Shown in pieces: positions 47,758 through 60,249 of a stretch of 64,000 nucleotides of DNA. The stretch is from Agrococcus carbonis (lineage in GTDB: Bacteria > Actinomycetota > Actinomycetes > Actinomycetales > Microbacteriaceae): positions 248,001 through 312,000 of the forward strand of contig NZ_LT629734.1 in the NCBI RefSeq assembly GCF_900104705.1. Reading direction: 5' to 3'. A program made the translations under genes and the position numbers. The stretch's first letter is position 1. Each line of letters opens with the position of its first letter. Below the pieces are notes generated by a model. It was not told where the DNA came from, did no database searches, and saw only the letters and a program-made list of their open reading frames with translations.

Positions 47758-49000
47758 GCCGGTCGCCGAATCCGCCGCCGAGCCCGAGCTGCCGCTCGCG
47801 CAAGCGGTCGGCCCCCTCGAGGTCATCGCCGACGCCGAGTCGCTCAAGGCCGCCGCCGACCGGCTGCACGCGGGCAGCGGGCCCGTCGCGGTCGACGCCG
47901 AGCGCGCCAACGGCTTCCGGTACTCGGCCCGCGCCTATCTCGTGCAAGTGCACCGCCGCGGCGCCGGCACCGTGCTCGTCGACCCCGTGGCGGTCGACGA
48001 CCTCACGCGCCTGCAGGAGGCCATCGGCGGCGAGGAGTGGATCATCCACGCCGCGAGCCAGGATCTGCCGTGCCTGCGCGAGGTCGGCCTCGAGCCCGCG
48101 CGGCTGTTCGACACCGAGCTCGGCGCCCGCCTCGCGGGCTTCGACCGCGTGGGCCTCGCCGCGGTGACCGAGCGGCTCGTCGGGCTGCGGCTGCGCAAGG
48201 AGCACGGCGCGAGCGACTGGTCGACACGACCGATCCCCCGCAGCTGGCTCGAGTACGCCGCCCTCGACGTCGAGGTGCTGCCGGATGCGCGCGACGCCCT
48301 GGCAGAGGAGCTCACGCGGCAGGGCAAGCAGGAGCTCGCCGAGCAGGAGTTCGCGTACGCGCTCGAGCGCCGGCCCAAACCCCCTGCCGCCGAGCCGTGG
48401 CGGAGGCTCTCGGGCATCCACGCGATCCGCGACCGTCGGCAGCTCGCCGTCGCCCGCGAGCTGTGGCTCGCGCGCGACGAGCTCGCGCGCGAGACCGACA
48501 CCGCGCCCGGGCGGCTCGTGCCGGATCGTTCGCTCCTCGCCGCCGCCATCGCCGACCCCGAGTCGAAGGGCCGCCTCGCGGCGCGGAAGGACTTCACGGG
48601 CCGCGCGAGCCGGGCCGAGCTCGACCGCTGGTGGGCCGCGATCGAGCGCGGCCGCGCGCGCGAGGAGCTGCCGCCGCTGCGCGTGCGCTCGGACGAGCCG
48701 CCGCCCCCGCGCTTCTGGAAGCAGCGCCGGCCCGAGGCCGACGCGCGCCTCAAGGCGGCCCGCGCCGCGGTGCAGGAGGTGGCGGATGCGCTGTCGATGC
48801 CGTCCGAGAACCTCCTGATGCCCGACACCCTGCGCCGCGTCGCGTGGGAGCCGACCGAGCCGACGGCCGAGGCGGTCGCGCAGGTGCTGCGCGAGCGCGA
48901 CGCACGCGAGTGGCAGGTTGCGGCGACCGCACAGAGGATCGCTGCGGCGTTTGTAGAGGCTGACCAAGCCCCCGTCGAGGCCGCGGAGCCGGACTCGTAG
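47750..49000 (+). CDS. RNase D-like 3'-5' exoribonuclease with HRDC domain
   Basis: 416 residues from GTG 47750, overlapping the DUF3000 gene by 8 bases. The DEDDy exonuclease domain (about 20-200) shows VAVDAERANGFRY, HAASQDLPCLREVGL...FDTELGARLAG and EYAALDVEVLPDARD. An HRDC domain follows (about 215-300). It probably trims structured RNA such as tRNA precursors (family inference). Confidence 0.92.
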   Translation: MAEPVAESAAEPELPLAQAVGPLEVIADAESLKAAADRLHAGSGPVAVDAERANGFRYSARAYLVQVHRRGAGTVLVDPVAVDDLTRLQEAIGGEEWIIHAASQDLPCLREVGLEPARLFDTELGARLAGFDRVGLAAVTERLVGLRLRKEHGASDWSTRPIPRSWLEYAALDVEVLPDARDALAEELTRQGKQELAEQEFAYALERRPKPPAAEPWRRLSGIHAIRDRRQLAVARELWLARDELARETDTAPGRLVPDRSLLAAAIADPESKGRLAARKDFTGRASRAELDRWWAAIERGRAREELPPLRVRSDEPPPPRFWKQRRPEADARLKAARAAVQEVADALSMPSENLLMPDTLRRVAWEPTEPTAEAVAQVLRERDAREWQVAATAQRIAAAFVEADQAPVEAAEPDS

Positions 49001-49075
49001 GAAGCGGCAACCGCGCCGCCCGCGGTCAGGACGGGTTCCTAGGCTGGTGCCGCAATCACCCACTCAGGAGGCACT

Positions 49076-50278
49076 GTGGCCAACGACGACGTCGTGTTCG
49101 TGGACGGCGTCCGCACCCCGTTCGGGCGTGCGGGCGAGAAGGGCATGTACTGGCGCACGCGCGCCGATGACCTCGCGGTCAAGGCGCTCACCGGGCTGCT
49201 CGAGCGCAACCCCGGGCTGCCGCTCGAGCGCATCGACGATGTGGCGATCGCTGCCACCACCCAGACGGGCGACCAGGGGCTCACCCTCGGCCGCACGGTC
49301 GGGATGCTCGCGGGGCTGCCCGTGACCGTGCCCGGCTACGCGCTCGACCGCATGTGCGCGGGCGCCATGACCGCCGTGACGACCGTCGCGGGCGGCATCG
49401 CCTTCGGCGCCTACGACGTCGCGATCGCCGGCGGCGTCGAGCACATGGGGCGCCACCCCATGGGCCTCGACGCCGACCCCAACCCGCGCTTCGTCGCCGA
49501 GAAGCTCGTCTCGATGGACGCCCTCAACATGGGCAAGACCGCCGAGCGCATCCACGACCGCTTCCCGCACCTGACCAAGGAGCGCGCCGACCGCTACGCG
49601 ATGCGGTCGCAGCACAAGTACGCCGCGGCCCTCGAGGCCGGTCACATCCAGCACGACCTCATCCCCGTCGCGACGCAGTCCGACGCCGGCTGGGGCCTCG
49701 CGACCGCCGACGAGGCGCCGCGCCCGGAGACGACGATGGAGGGCCTCGCCGGGCTCAAGACGCCGTTCCGCGACCACGGCCGCGTGACCGCGGGCAACGC
49801 ATCCGGCCTCAACGACGGCGCGACGATGTCGATCGTCGCGTCGGCCGCCGCCGCGAAGGAGCTGGGCCTCACCACCAAGATGCGGATGGTCTCGTTCGCC
49901 TTCGCGGGCGTCGACCCCGACATCATGGGCATCGGCCCTGTGCCCTCGACCGAGAAGGCGCTGCGGAAGGCCGGCCTGTCGATCGACGACATCGGGCTGT
50001 TCGAGCTCAACGAGGCGTTCGCGGTGCAGATCCTGTCGTTCACCGACCACTTCGGTCTCGACGACGACGACCCCCGCATCAACCCGTGGGGCGGCGCGAT
50101 CGCGATCGGCCACCCGCTCGCCTCCTCGGGCGTGCGCCTCATGCTGCAGCTCGCCCGCCAGTTCGAGCAGCGCCCTGACGTGCGCTACGGCGTCACCGCG
50201 ATGTGCGTCGGGCTCGGGCAGGGCGGCACCGTCATCTGGGAGAACCCCCACCACAAGCGCTACGGGAAGGGCAACTGA
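49076..50278 (+). CDS. fadA: Acetyl-CoA C-acyltransferase (thiolase)
   Basis: 400 residues from GTG 49076, with AGGAGG five bases upstream. It cleaves 3-ketoacyl-CoA. The nucleophile is Cys94 in DRMCAGAM, NEAFAVQILSF and GHPLASSGVRLML give the catalytic His, and MCVGLGQGG gives the second Cys. It overlaps the fadB-type gene by TGATG, so the two encode a beta-oxidation complex. Confidence 0.94.
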   Translation: MANDDVVFVDGVRTPFGRAGEKGMYWRTRADDLAVKALTGLLERNPGLPLERIDDVAIAATTQTGDQGLTLGRTVGMLAGLPVTVPGYALDRMCAGAMTAVTTVAGGIAFGAYDVAIAGGVEHMGRHPMGLDADPNPRFVAEKLVSMDALNMGKTAERIHDRFPHLTKERADRYAMRSQHKYAAALEAGHIQHDLIPVATQSDAGWGLATADEAPRPETTMEGLAGLKTPFRDHGRVTAGNASGLNDGATMSIVASAAAAKELGLTTKMRMVSFAFAGVDPDIMGIGPVPSTEKALRKAGLSIDDIGLFELNEAFAVQILSFTDHFGLDDDDPRINPWGGAIAIGHPLASSGVRLMLQLARQFEQRPDVRYGVTAMCVGLGQGGTVIWENPHHKRYGKGN

Positions 50279-52419
50279 TGGCCATCCGCGACGAGTTCCC
50301 GCTGCTGGCGGCCGCCGAGTTCGACGAGGTCGTCACGCACTCCTACGTGCGCGACGTCGCCCTGCCCTCGGGGCGGCGGCTCGCGCTCGTCACGCTCGAC
50401 AACGGGCGCGACCACACCCGCCCGTCGACGCTCGGGCCCGCGACGCTCTTCGAGCTCGGCGACGTCCTCGAGGCGCAGCGCGCGCGCGGCGCCGCCGGGG
50501 AGATCGACGCGATCGCCGTCACGGGCAAGCCGTACTTCCTCGCCGCGGGCGTCGACCTCTCGAACGTCGCCGACATCCCCGACCGCGCGACCGCGGGCGA
50601 GCTGCCCCGCCTCGGCCACCGGGTGCTCGGGCTCCTGCACGAGGCGCCCGTGCCGACCTTCGTGCTCATCAACGGGCTCGCGCTCGGGGGCGGGCTCGAG
50701 ATCGGCCTGCACGCCGACTACCGCACGATCAGCTCTGCCGCCCCCGCCGTCGCGCTGCCCGAGGTCTTCCTGGGGCTCATCCCCGGCTGGGGCGGCGCCA
50801 CGATCCTGCCGAACCTCATCGGCATCGAGCGCGCGCTCAAGGTCGTCGTCGAGAACCCCCTCAAGCAGAACCGGATGTTGAAGCCGGCCGAGGCGCTCGA
50901 GCTCGGCATCGCCGACGCGATGTTCGGGCCCGCGACGTTCCTCGAGTCGTCGCTGCGGTGGGCCGACGAGGTGCTGGGCGGCCGCAAGGTCGAGCGGCCG
51001 AACCAGCCGGGCGCGATCGAGCGCACCGTCAAGTGGCCGATCGCGGTGAAGGTCGCCCGCGACATGCTGCAGCAGAAGATCGGCACGGTGCCGGCGGCGC
51101 CGTACCGCGCGCTCGACCTGCTCGAGCTCGCGCGCAAGAACGATCGCGCCGCGGGCTTCGCGGCCGAGGACGAGGCGATCACCGACCTCGCCGTCGGCGA
51201 CCAGTTCGTCGCGTCGATCTACGCGTTCAACCTCGTGCAGAAGCGCGCCAAGCGCCCCGCCGGCGCGCCCGACAAGGAGCTCGCGAAGCCGGTGCGGAAG
51301 GTCGGCATCATCGGCGCGGGGCTCATGGCGAGCCAGTTCGCGCTCCTGTTCGTGCGGCGCCTGCAGGTGCCCGTCGTGATCACCGACCTCGACCAGGGCC
51401 GCGTCGACGCGGCGCTCGAGGGCATCCGCGGCGAGATCGACGCGCTCGCCGCGAAGGGCCGCGTCTCGAGCGACGAGCAGCAGCGCCTGAAGGCCCTCAT
51501 CTCGGGCACGGTCGACAAGGCCGACTTCGCCGATTGCGACTGGGTGATCGAGGCCGTCTTCGAGGAGCTCGGCGTCAAGCAGCAGGTCTTCGCCGAGGTC
51601 GAGCCCCACCTGTCGGAGACCGCGGTGCTCGCGACCAACACGTCGGGCCTGTCGATCGAGGCGATGGGCTCGGTGCTCGCGCACCCCGAGCGGCTCGTCG
51701 GCTTCCACTTCTTCAACCCCGTCGCCGTCATGCCGCTCATCGAGGTCGTGCAGACGCCCGCGACGGACGACGCGACCCTCGCGACCGCGATGCGAGTGGC
51801 GAAGGACCTGAAGAAGAGCGCCGTGATCACCCGCGACACCCCCGGCTTCGTCGTCAACCGCATCCTCGCCAAGCTGCTCGGCGAGGCGATGCACGCGGTC
51901 GAGCAGGGCACGTCGTTCGAGGACGTCGTCGAGGCGCAGCGCGCGTTCGGGTTCCCGATGGACCCGTTCGTGCTGCTCGACCTCGTCGGCCTCAAGGTCG
52001 GCGCGCACGTGCTCGACACGCACCACGGCGCCTTCCCGGACCGCTTCTTCGAGTCGCACGCGCTGCACGAGCTCGCCGAGGCGGGCGTGCTGCTCGACAA
52101 GGACGCCAAGGGCACCGCGAAGGGCATCGACAAGCGCGCCCGCAAGATCGTCGCGAAGCACACGCCGAAGGGCGCCGTGCCGCTCTCGGTCGACGAGCTG
52201 CGGCTGCGCATCGAGGACGGCCTCGCCGACGAGATCAAGCGCATGCTCGACGACGGCGTCGTCGCGGCCCCGGAGGACATCGACCTCTGCATGATCCTCG
52301 GCGCCGGCTGGCCCTTCCAGATGGGCGGCATCACGCCGTACCTCGACCGCGTCGGGGCCTCGGAGCGCGTCTTCGGCGGCACGTTCCACTCGCCGCGGAT
52401 CGAGGGCGCCAAGGCCTGA
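50278..52419 (+). CDS. fadB: Bifunctional enoyl-CoA hydratase / 3-hydroxyacyl-CoA dehydrogenase
   Basis: 713 residues. The N-terminal crotonase domain (about 1-270) shows FLAAGVDLSN and NGLALGGGLEIGLHADYR with PEVFLGLIPGWGG, holding the two catalytic Glu. The dehydrogenase Rossmann part starts at KVGIIGAGLMASQFALLFVRR (about 342), with VGFHFFNPVAVMPLIEVV (catalytic His) and two C-terminal dehydrogenase domains. It performs the hydration and NAD-linked oxidation steps before the thiolase. Confidence 0.95.
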   Translation: MAIRDEFPLLAAAEFDEVVTHSYVRDVALPSGRRLALVTLDNGRDHTRPSTLGPATLFELGDVLEAQRARGAAGEIDAIAVTGKPYFLAAGVDLSNVADIPDRATAGELPRLGHRVLGLLHEAPVPTFVLINGLALGGGLEIGLHADYRTISSAAPAVALPEVFLGLIPGWGGATILPNLIGIERALKVVVENPLKQNRMLKPAEALELGIADAMFGPATFLESSLRWADEVLGGRKVERPNQPGAIERTVKWPIAVKVARDMLQQKIGTVPAAPYRALDLLELARKNDRAAGFAAEDEAITDLAVGDQFVASIYAFNLVQKRAKRPAGAPDKELAKPVRKVGIIGAGLMASQFALLFVRRLQVPVVITDLDQGRVDAALEGIRGEIDALAAKGRVSSDEQQRLKALISGTVDKADFADCDWVIEAVFEELGVKQQVFAEVEPHLSETAVLATNTSGLSIEAMGSVLAHPERLVGFHFFNPVAVMPLIEVVQTPATDDATLATAMRVAKDLKKSAVITRDTPGFVVNRILAKLLGEAMHAVEQGTSFEDVVEAQRAFGFPMDPFVLLDLVGLKVGAHVLDTHHGAFPDRFFESHALHELAEAGVLLDKDAKGTAKGIDKRARKIVAKHTPKGAVPLSVDELRLRIEDGLADEIKRMLDDGVVAAPEDIDLCMILGAGWPFQMGGITPYLDRVGASERVFGGTFHSPRIEGAKA

Positions 52420-52460
52420 GCCGCACCGCCCGCCGGCACGCGATCCGGCAGACTGGCGGG

Positions 52461-54026
52461 ATGGACTCCGCCCGTGTCGACGCCCTCGCCCATGACCTCG
52501 CAGCCGCGGGGTTCACGGACGAGGGCGTCGGCGCGCTGCTCGGCGACGACGCGCACGCCGCGCTCGGGCGCATGCTCGCCGCGCCCGCGAGGCGGGCTGC
52601 GCTCGCCGCGCCTGGGCCGCTCGCGACGCTCGTGCGCGCGCTGTGGCTCGGCGACGCGGTCGAGCCCGACGAGCTCGCGGATGCGCTGCCGTCGCTCGGC
52701 GTCGAGGGCGCGGTCGCTCTCGGCCTCGTCGCGCGCCGCGACGGCCGACTCGAGCCCCGCATGACGATCCGCCCGCATCGCTGGCGCGACGCGGGCGGCG
52801 AGGGCGAGTGGTGGATCGCGAGCGACCCGGATGAGCTCGCCGGCGTGCGCCCGCTGCCGGACGACCACGTGCTCGGGGTGGGCGGCGCCGCACGCACGCT
52901 CGCCGCGCTGCTGCCGCCCGTCACGGACGCTCCTGCGGGCGACGCGCTCGACCTCGGCACCGGATGCGGGGTGCTGGCCCTGCACCTCCGGCGCCGGGCC
53001 GCGCGCGTGGTCGCGACCGACGTCTCCGAGCGCGCGCTCGCCTACACGCGGCTCAACGCCGCGCTCAACGGCGTCGACGGCATCGAGACTCGGCTCGGCT
53101 CGCTCTACGAGCCCGTCGCGGACGAGCGCTTCGACCTCGTCGCATCCAACCCCCCGTTCGTCATCACGCCCCGCGCCGAGGGCGTGCCCGCCTACGCGTA
53201 CCGCGACGGCGGCCGCACGGGCGATGCGCTCATGCACGAGGTCGTCGCGGGCGCGGCTGCCCACCTGCGCCCCGGCGGGCACGCGCGGCTGCTCGGCAAC
53301 TGGGAGTCGACGCGCGACGAGCCGGGCATCGGGCGCGCCCTCGGATGGGCGAGCGGCGAGCTCGACGCGTGGGTGCTCGAGCGCGAGTCGCTCGATCCGG
53401 TCGCCTACGCCGAGCTGTGGCTGCGCGACGGCGGCACGCTGCCTCGCGATCCCGCGCACGACGGGATGCTGGGCGCGTGGCTCGACGACTTCGGCGCGCG
53501 CGGCGTGGTCTCGGTCGGCATGGGCTGGCTCGCCCTGCGGCGTCCGCACGGCACGCCGTCGCTCGCGCGAGCCGAGCGCATCCCCCAGCCCGTGCAGCTC
53601 GAGCACGCGGGCGCCCATCTCGCCGCCGCGCTCGAGGACGCCGAGCGGCTCGCCGCGCTCGACGACGCGGCGCTCGCCGAGCAGTGCCTCGTGACCGCGC
53701 GCGACGTCACCGAGGCGCGCCACCAGCTGCCCGGGGCCGACGGCCCGAACGTCATCGAGCTGCGGCAGGGCGGTGCGCTCGCGCGCACGCTCTCGGTCGA
53801 CACCGCGCTCGCGGCGCTCGTCGGCGCGAGCGACGGCGAGCTGCCCGTCAGGCGCCTCGTGAGCGCGATCGCGCAGCTGCTCGAGGTCGACGAGCGCGCG
53901 CTCGCCGACGACCTGCTCCCCCGCGTGCGGGAGCTCGTGCGCACGGCCTTCCTGCTCCTGCCCGCCGACGCGATCGACGCACACACGGCCGGCAGCGCCG
54001 CGGCGGAGGAGGCCGCCGACCGCTAG
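52461..54026 (+). CDS. Class I SAM-dependent methyltransferase (DUF7059-type N-terminus)
   Basis: 521 residues. A helical N-terminal domain (about 1-125) precedes a Rossmann methyltransferase domain with SAM loop LDLGTGCGVLALHLRRRAARVVATD and catalytic-type NPPF in LVASNPPFVITP. The NPPF motif marks N-methylation of Gln, Asn or a base amine, as in PrmC/RsmC. A C-terminal region of about 170 residues is of unknown role. CAGACT sits six bases before the ATG. Its stop codon shares CTAG with convergent nnrD. Confidence 0.87.
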   Translation: MDSARVDALAHDLAAAGFTDEGVGALLGDDAHAALGRMLAAPARRAALAAPGPLATLVRALWLGDAVEPDELADALPSLGVEGAVALGLVARRDGRLEPRMTIRPHRWRDAGGEGEWWIASDPDELAGVRPLPDDHVLGVGGAARTLAALLPPVTDAPAGDALDLGTGCGVLALHLRRRAARVVATDVSERALAYTRLNAALNGVDGIETRLGSLYEPVADERFDLVASNPPFVITPRAEGVPAYAYRDGGRTGDALMHEVVAGAAAHLRPGGHARLLGNWESTRDEPGIGRALGWASGELDAWVLERESLDPVAYAELWLRDGGTLPRDPAHDGMLGAWLDDFGARGVVSVGMGWLALRRPHGTPSLARAERIPQPVQLEHAGAHLAAALEDAERLAALDDAALAEQCLVTARDVTEARHQLPGADGPNVIELRQGGALARTLSVDTALAALVGASDGELPVRRLVSAIAQLLEVDERALADDLLPRVRELVRTAFLLLPADAIDAHTAGSAAAEEAADR

Positions 54027-54820
54027 TCCGCGCGCGCCGCCGCGACCGCCTCCGGGAGCCGCTCGGCGACGTCGAGCGCTGTCACCGACCGGCCGCCCTG
54101 GGCGGCGAGGGCGGCCGCGGCGCCGTGCAGACGCACCGCGAGGGCGGCCATCGACGCGAGCGCTCCGGGGTCCGCCGCCTCGCGCGCGCTGCCGGCGACG
54201 ACGGCACCGAGCACGCCCGCGAGCACGTCGCCCGTACCGGCGGTCGCGAGGCGATGCGTCGGCGGATGCACCGTCGTCAGGGCGCCGGCCGGCGTCGCGA
54301 CGAACGTCGGCACGCCCTTCGCGACGACGATCGCGTCGAGCGCGCGAGCCGCCTCCCCCGCGGCCGCATCCCGGTCGCCGAGCGCATCCCGCTCGCGGCC
54401 GAGGATGCGGGCGAGCTCGCCCTCATGCGGCGTCACGACCGCGGGACCCTCGTGTCCCGGCACGAGGTCGAGCGCTCCGGCGTCCACGACGGCCGGGCGG
54501 CCGCCGCCGAGGCACGCGCGCAGCAGTGCCCGCAGCGCCTCGTCGCGCTCGCGCGCGTCCTGCCCCGAGCCGAGCACCCACGCGTCGACACCCTCGGGCG
54601 GCTCGTCGAGCGCGTGGCACACCGTCTCGGGGCGCCGCGCGAGCACGAGGTCCTGCACGCGCCGCGGGGCCCAGAGCCGCACCGTGCCGACGCCCGTGCG
54701 CCACGCCGCCTCCACGCCGAGCACCGCCGCGCCGGGATAGCGCACCGACCCCGTCACGACGCCCAGGACGCCCATCGATCGCTTGTCGTCGTCAGGCCCA
54801 GGCGCGCGCAGCCACGTCAT
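54023..54820 (-). CDS. nnrD: ADP-dependent NAD(P)H-hydrate dehydratase
   Basis: 265 residues. It repairs hydrated NAD(P)H. The ribokinase-like fold shows GVLGVVTGSVRYPGAAVL, VVTPHEGELARIL, VAKGVPTFVATPAG and TAGTGDVLAGVLGA (catalytic Asp). The NnrE epimerase domain is absent, so that activity would be encoded elsewhere. The ATG overlaps the upstream hypothetical gene (ATGA). Confidence 0.92.
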   Translation of the reverse strand: MTWLRAPGPDDDKRSMGVLGVVTGSVRYPGAAVLGVEAAWRTGVGTVRLWAPRRVQDLVLARRPETVCHALDEPPEGVDAWVLGSGQDARERDEALRALLRACLGGGRPAVVDAGALDLVPGHEGPAVVTPHEGELARILGRERDALGDRDAAAGEAARALDAIVVAKGVPTFVATPAGALTTVHPPTHRLATAGTGDVLAGVLGAVVAGSAREAADPGALASMAALAVRLHGAAAALAAQGGRSVTALDVAERLPEAVAAARAD

Positions 54821-55212
54821 GCGGCCAGCGTACGCGGCGCCTCCGGCTCGAGCGGCCCGACGCCGTCCCGATGCGCGAGCAGCACGCCGTCGAGCGGCAG
54901 CGCCTGCTCGCGCGCGGCGCGCACGGCGGCGTCGCGCCACGCCCAGTCATCCGGTGTCGGCGCGGCGCTGCCGGAGCGCTCGAGCACGACGACGATCGAC
55001 GTCCCCGGCTCGGCCACGAGCGCGAGGATCCGCCGCAGCGCGAGCACGGCGTAGGCGTCGGGCGTGACGGGCGTGCCATCGATCTGCTGCAGCTGGGGCT
55101 GCAGGACGCCGACGTCGTCCATCAGGAAGATCCACAGGCGGCGCACGATGCCGTGCTGCACGAGCGCGGCGACCTCGCCGAGCGAGCCGGGGAGAGCGGG
55201 GGTGTCGTCCAT
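54817..55212 (-). CDS. Hypothetical protein upstream of nnrD
   Basis: 131 residues. I do not recognise it. It looks like a compact alpha/beta protein with strands RRLWIFLMDDVGVLQ, TSIVVVLERSG and LDGVLLAHRDGVGPL, and no membrane segment or metal motif. It overlaps nnrD (ATGA) and follows dxs by 64 bp on the same strand. The layout of strands vaguely resembles JAB/RadC-type domains, but the metal ligands of those are not evident. Confidence 0.75.
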   Translation of the reverse strand: MDDTPALPGSLGEVAALVQHGIVRRLWIFLMDDVGVLQPQLQQIDGTPVTPDAYAVLALRRILALVAEPGTSIVVVLERSGSAAPTPDDWAWRDAAVRAAREQALPLDGVLLAHRDGVGPLEPEAPRTLAA

Positions 55213-55276
55213 GGGCGCGAGCCAACCGCATCCCGTGCGGTGGCCGCTCCCCGGCGTCGGCCGCCTGTGGAGAGCC

Positions 55277-57244
55277 TCAGTCGGCGCTCGGCTGCGGGGC
55301 GGGCTCGCCCGGGTGCTCGATGCGCACCTCGTGCTCGCCGGGCAGCTGCCGGGCGACCGGCAGGCGACCGGTGCCGAGCACCTGGTGCACGATGTTGCGC
55401 GCGATCGTCTGGGCAGAGAGGCCGGCGTCCTCGAGGATCTCGCCGCGATCGGCGTGGTCGATGAACGCATCCGGCAGGCCCAGCTCGTCGACGGGCGTGT
55501 CGACGCCCGCCGCGCGCAGCTCCTGCCGCACGCGCGTGCCGATGCCGCCGACGCGCACGCCGTCCTCGAGGGTGATGACGATGCGGTGCTCGCGCGCGAG
55601 GTCGATGATCGAGTCGGCCACGGGCACGACCCAGCGGGGGTCGACGACCGTCACGCCGATCCCCTGCGCCTGCACGCGCTCCGCGACGTCGACGCCGAGG
55701 TGCGCGAACGATCCGATCGCGATGATGAGCACGTCGCGCCGCTCGGCCTCGACGAGCACGTCGACGCCGTCGTCGGTGCGGTGCAGCGCATCGAGCTGCG
55801 GCGGCACGGAGCCCTTCGGGTAGCGGATGACCGTGGGCGCGTCGTCGACGAGCACGGCCTCGCGCAGCTCCTCCTCGAGGCGAGCGGCGTCGCGCGGCGC
55901 GGCGAGGCGGATGCCGGGCACGAACTGGAGGAGCGCGAGATCCCACATGCCGTGGTGGCTCGGCCCGTCGGGGCCGGTGACGCCGGCGCGGTCGAGGACG
56001 AAGGTCACGCCCGCCTTGTGGAGCGCGACGTCCATGAGCACCTGGTCGAAGGCGCGGTTCATGAAGGTCGCGTAGATCGCGACGACCGGGTGCAGGCCGC
56101 CGTACGCGAGACCTGCCGCGGTCGTGACCGCGTGCTGCTCGGCGATGCCGACGTCGAGCACGCGCGTGGCGTCGAGCGCCGCGAGCCGGTCGAGTCCGGT
56201 GGGCCGCAGCATCGCAGCCGTGATGCCGACGATGCGGCGGTCGTCGCGGGCGATCCGCACGAGCTCGTCGGCGAACACCGACGTCCAGGCCGGCCGGCCT
56301 GCGCTCGCGATCGACTCCCCCGTCTCCGGGTCGATCTGGCCGACGGCGTGGAACTGGTCGGCCTCGTCGTTGATCGCCGGGTCGAAGCCCTGCCCCTTCT
56401 GGGTGATCGCGTGCACGATGACCGGCGCGCCGAAGTCGCGCGCCTGCGTCAGCGCCTCCTCGAGCGCGTCGAGGTCGTGGCCGTCGATCGGCCCGAGGTA
56501 CTTGATGTCGAGGTTGGAGTACAGCACCTCGTTGTTGACGAAGCGCGTCAGGAAGCCGTGGGTCGCGCCCCGCACCCCGCGGTAGAGCGCGCGGCCCGGG
56601 CGCCCGAAGCGGGAGAACACGCGCTCGGAGGTGCCGCGCAGCGTCGTGTAGGAGCGCTGCGTGCGCACGCCGTTGAGGAAGCGCGCCATGCCGCCGATCG
56701 TCGGCGCGTACGAGCGGCCGTTGTCGTTGACGACGATGACGAGCCTGCGTCGGTTGTCGTCGGAGATGTTGTTGAGCGCCTCCCACGTCATGCCGCCCGT
56801 GAGCGCGCCGTCGCCGACGACCGCGACGACGCTGCGGTCGTGCTGCCCGGTGAGGTCGAAGGCCCGGCTGATGCCGTCGGCCCAGGACAGCGACGAGGAC
56901 GCATGGCTCGACTCGACGATGTCGTGCTCGCTCTCGGCGCGCTGCGGGTAGCCGGCGAGGCCCCCCTTGCGGCGCAGACGCGAGAAGTCCTGGCGCCCGG
57001 TGAGCAGCTTGTGCACGTAGGACTGATGGCCGGTGTCGAACACGAACGCGTCGCGCGGCGATCGGAAGACCCGATGCATCGCCATCGTCAGCTCGACCAC
57101 GCCGAGGTTGGGGCCGAGGTGGCCGCCCGTGCGGGCGACCTCGCGGATGAGGAAGGACCGGATCTCGGCGGCGAGGCGCTGCAGGTCGGCCTTCGACAGC
57201 CGGTCGAGGTCGCGCGGGCCCGTGATCTGCTCGAGGATCGCCAT
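55277..57244 (-). CDS. dxs: 1-deoxy-D-xylulose-5-phosphate synthase
   Basis: 655 residues. It joins pyruvate and glyceraldehyde 3-phosphate, the entry step of the MEP isoprenoid pathway. Thiamine diphosphate motif VVGDGALTGGMTWEALNN is near residue 148. The pyrimidine-domain Glu lies in LDVGIAEQHAVTTAAGLA, and DRAGVTGPDGPSHHG follows. TACGAT at 57254-57259 lies nine bases before the ATG, so the leader would be very short. Confidence 0.96.
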   Translation of the reverse strand: MAILEQITGPRDLDRLSKADLQRLAAEIRSFLIREVARTGGHLGPNLGVVELTMAMHRVFRSPRDAFVFDTGHQSYVHKLLTGRQDFSRLRRKGGLAGYPQRAESEHDIVESSHASSSLSWADGISRAFDLTGQHDRSVVAVVGDGALTGGMTWEALNNISDDNRRRLVIVVNDNGRSYAPTIGGMARFLNGVRTQRSYTTLRGTSERVFSRFGRPGRALYRGVRGATHGFLTRFVNNEVLYSNLDIKYLGPIDGHDLDALEEALTQARDFGAPVIVHAITQKGQGFDPAINDEADQFHAVGQIDPETGESIASAGRPAWTSVFADELVRIARDDRRIVGITAAMLRPTGLDRLAALDATRVLDVGIAEQHAVTTAAGLAYGGLHPVVAIYATFMNRAFDQVLMDVALHKAGVTFVLDRAGVTGPDGPSHHGMWDLALLQFVPGIRLAAPRDAARLEEELREAVLVDDAPTVIRYPKGSVPPQLDALHRTDDGVDVLVEAERRDVLIIAIGSFAHLGVDVAERVQAQGIGVTVVDPRWVVPVADSIIDLAREHRIVITLEDGVRVGGIGTRVRQELRAAGVDTPVDELGLPDAFIDHADRGEILEDAGLSAQTIARNIVHQVLGTGRLPVARQLPGEHEVRIEHPGEPAPQPSAD

Positions 57245-57300
57245 AACCCGTCCATCGTAGCCCGCGCACGCATCCGCGGCCCTGTGTCCGCGCCGCACGC

Positions 57301-57335
57301 CGACGGCCCCGCCTCTCGAGGAGACGGGGCCGTCG
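57301..57335 (-). terminator. Terminator between acn and dxs
   Basis: The arms cgacggccccg and cggggccgtcg are exact complements around a 13-nt loop that can pair further internally. It lies 11 bp after the acn stop. Confidence 0.85.
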
Positions 57336-57345
57336 GGCACGCGGG

Positions 57346-60162
<2,817 letters not shown>

Positions 60163-60205
60163 CGTGACTCCTCTGTGTCTCACGGGATGCGCTGGCTGCG
60201 CCTCG

Positions 60206-60211
60206 AGTGTA
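60206..60211 (-). promoter_or_regulatory. Candidate -10 element of acn
   Basis: TACACT on the minus strand, about 44 bp before the acn start and 39 bp downstream of the palindrome at 60250-60267. It fits TANNNT; no clear -35 is visible. Confidence 0.45.
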
Positions 60212-60249
60212 TGCCTCGGGTCATCGCCGTGGGGCGGCCCGGGCCAAGA

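Noticed and set aside
50958-54026. Long open frame across fadB and the methyltransferase
   Set aside because: Its first half is an Arg-rich shadow of fadB. Only the part from 52461 resembles a protein.
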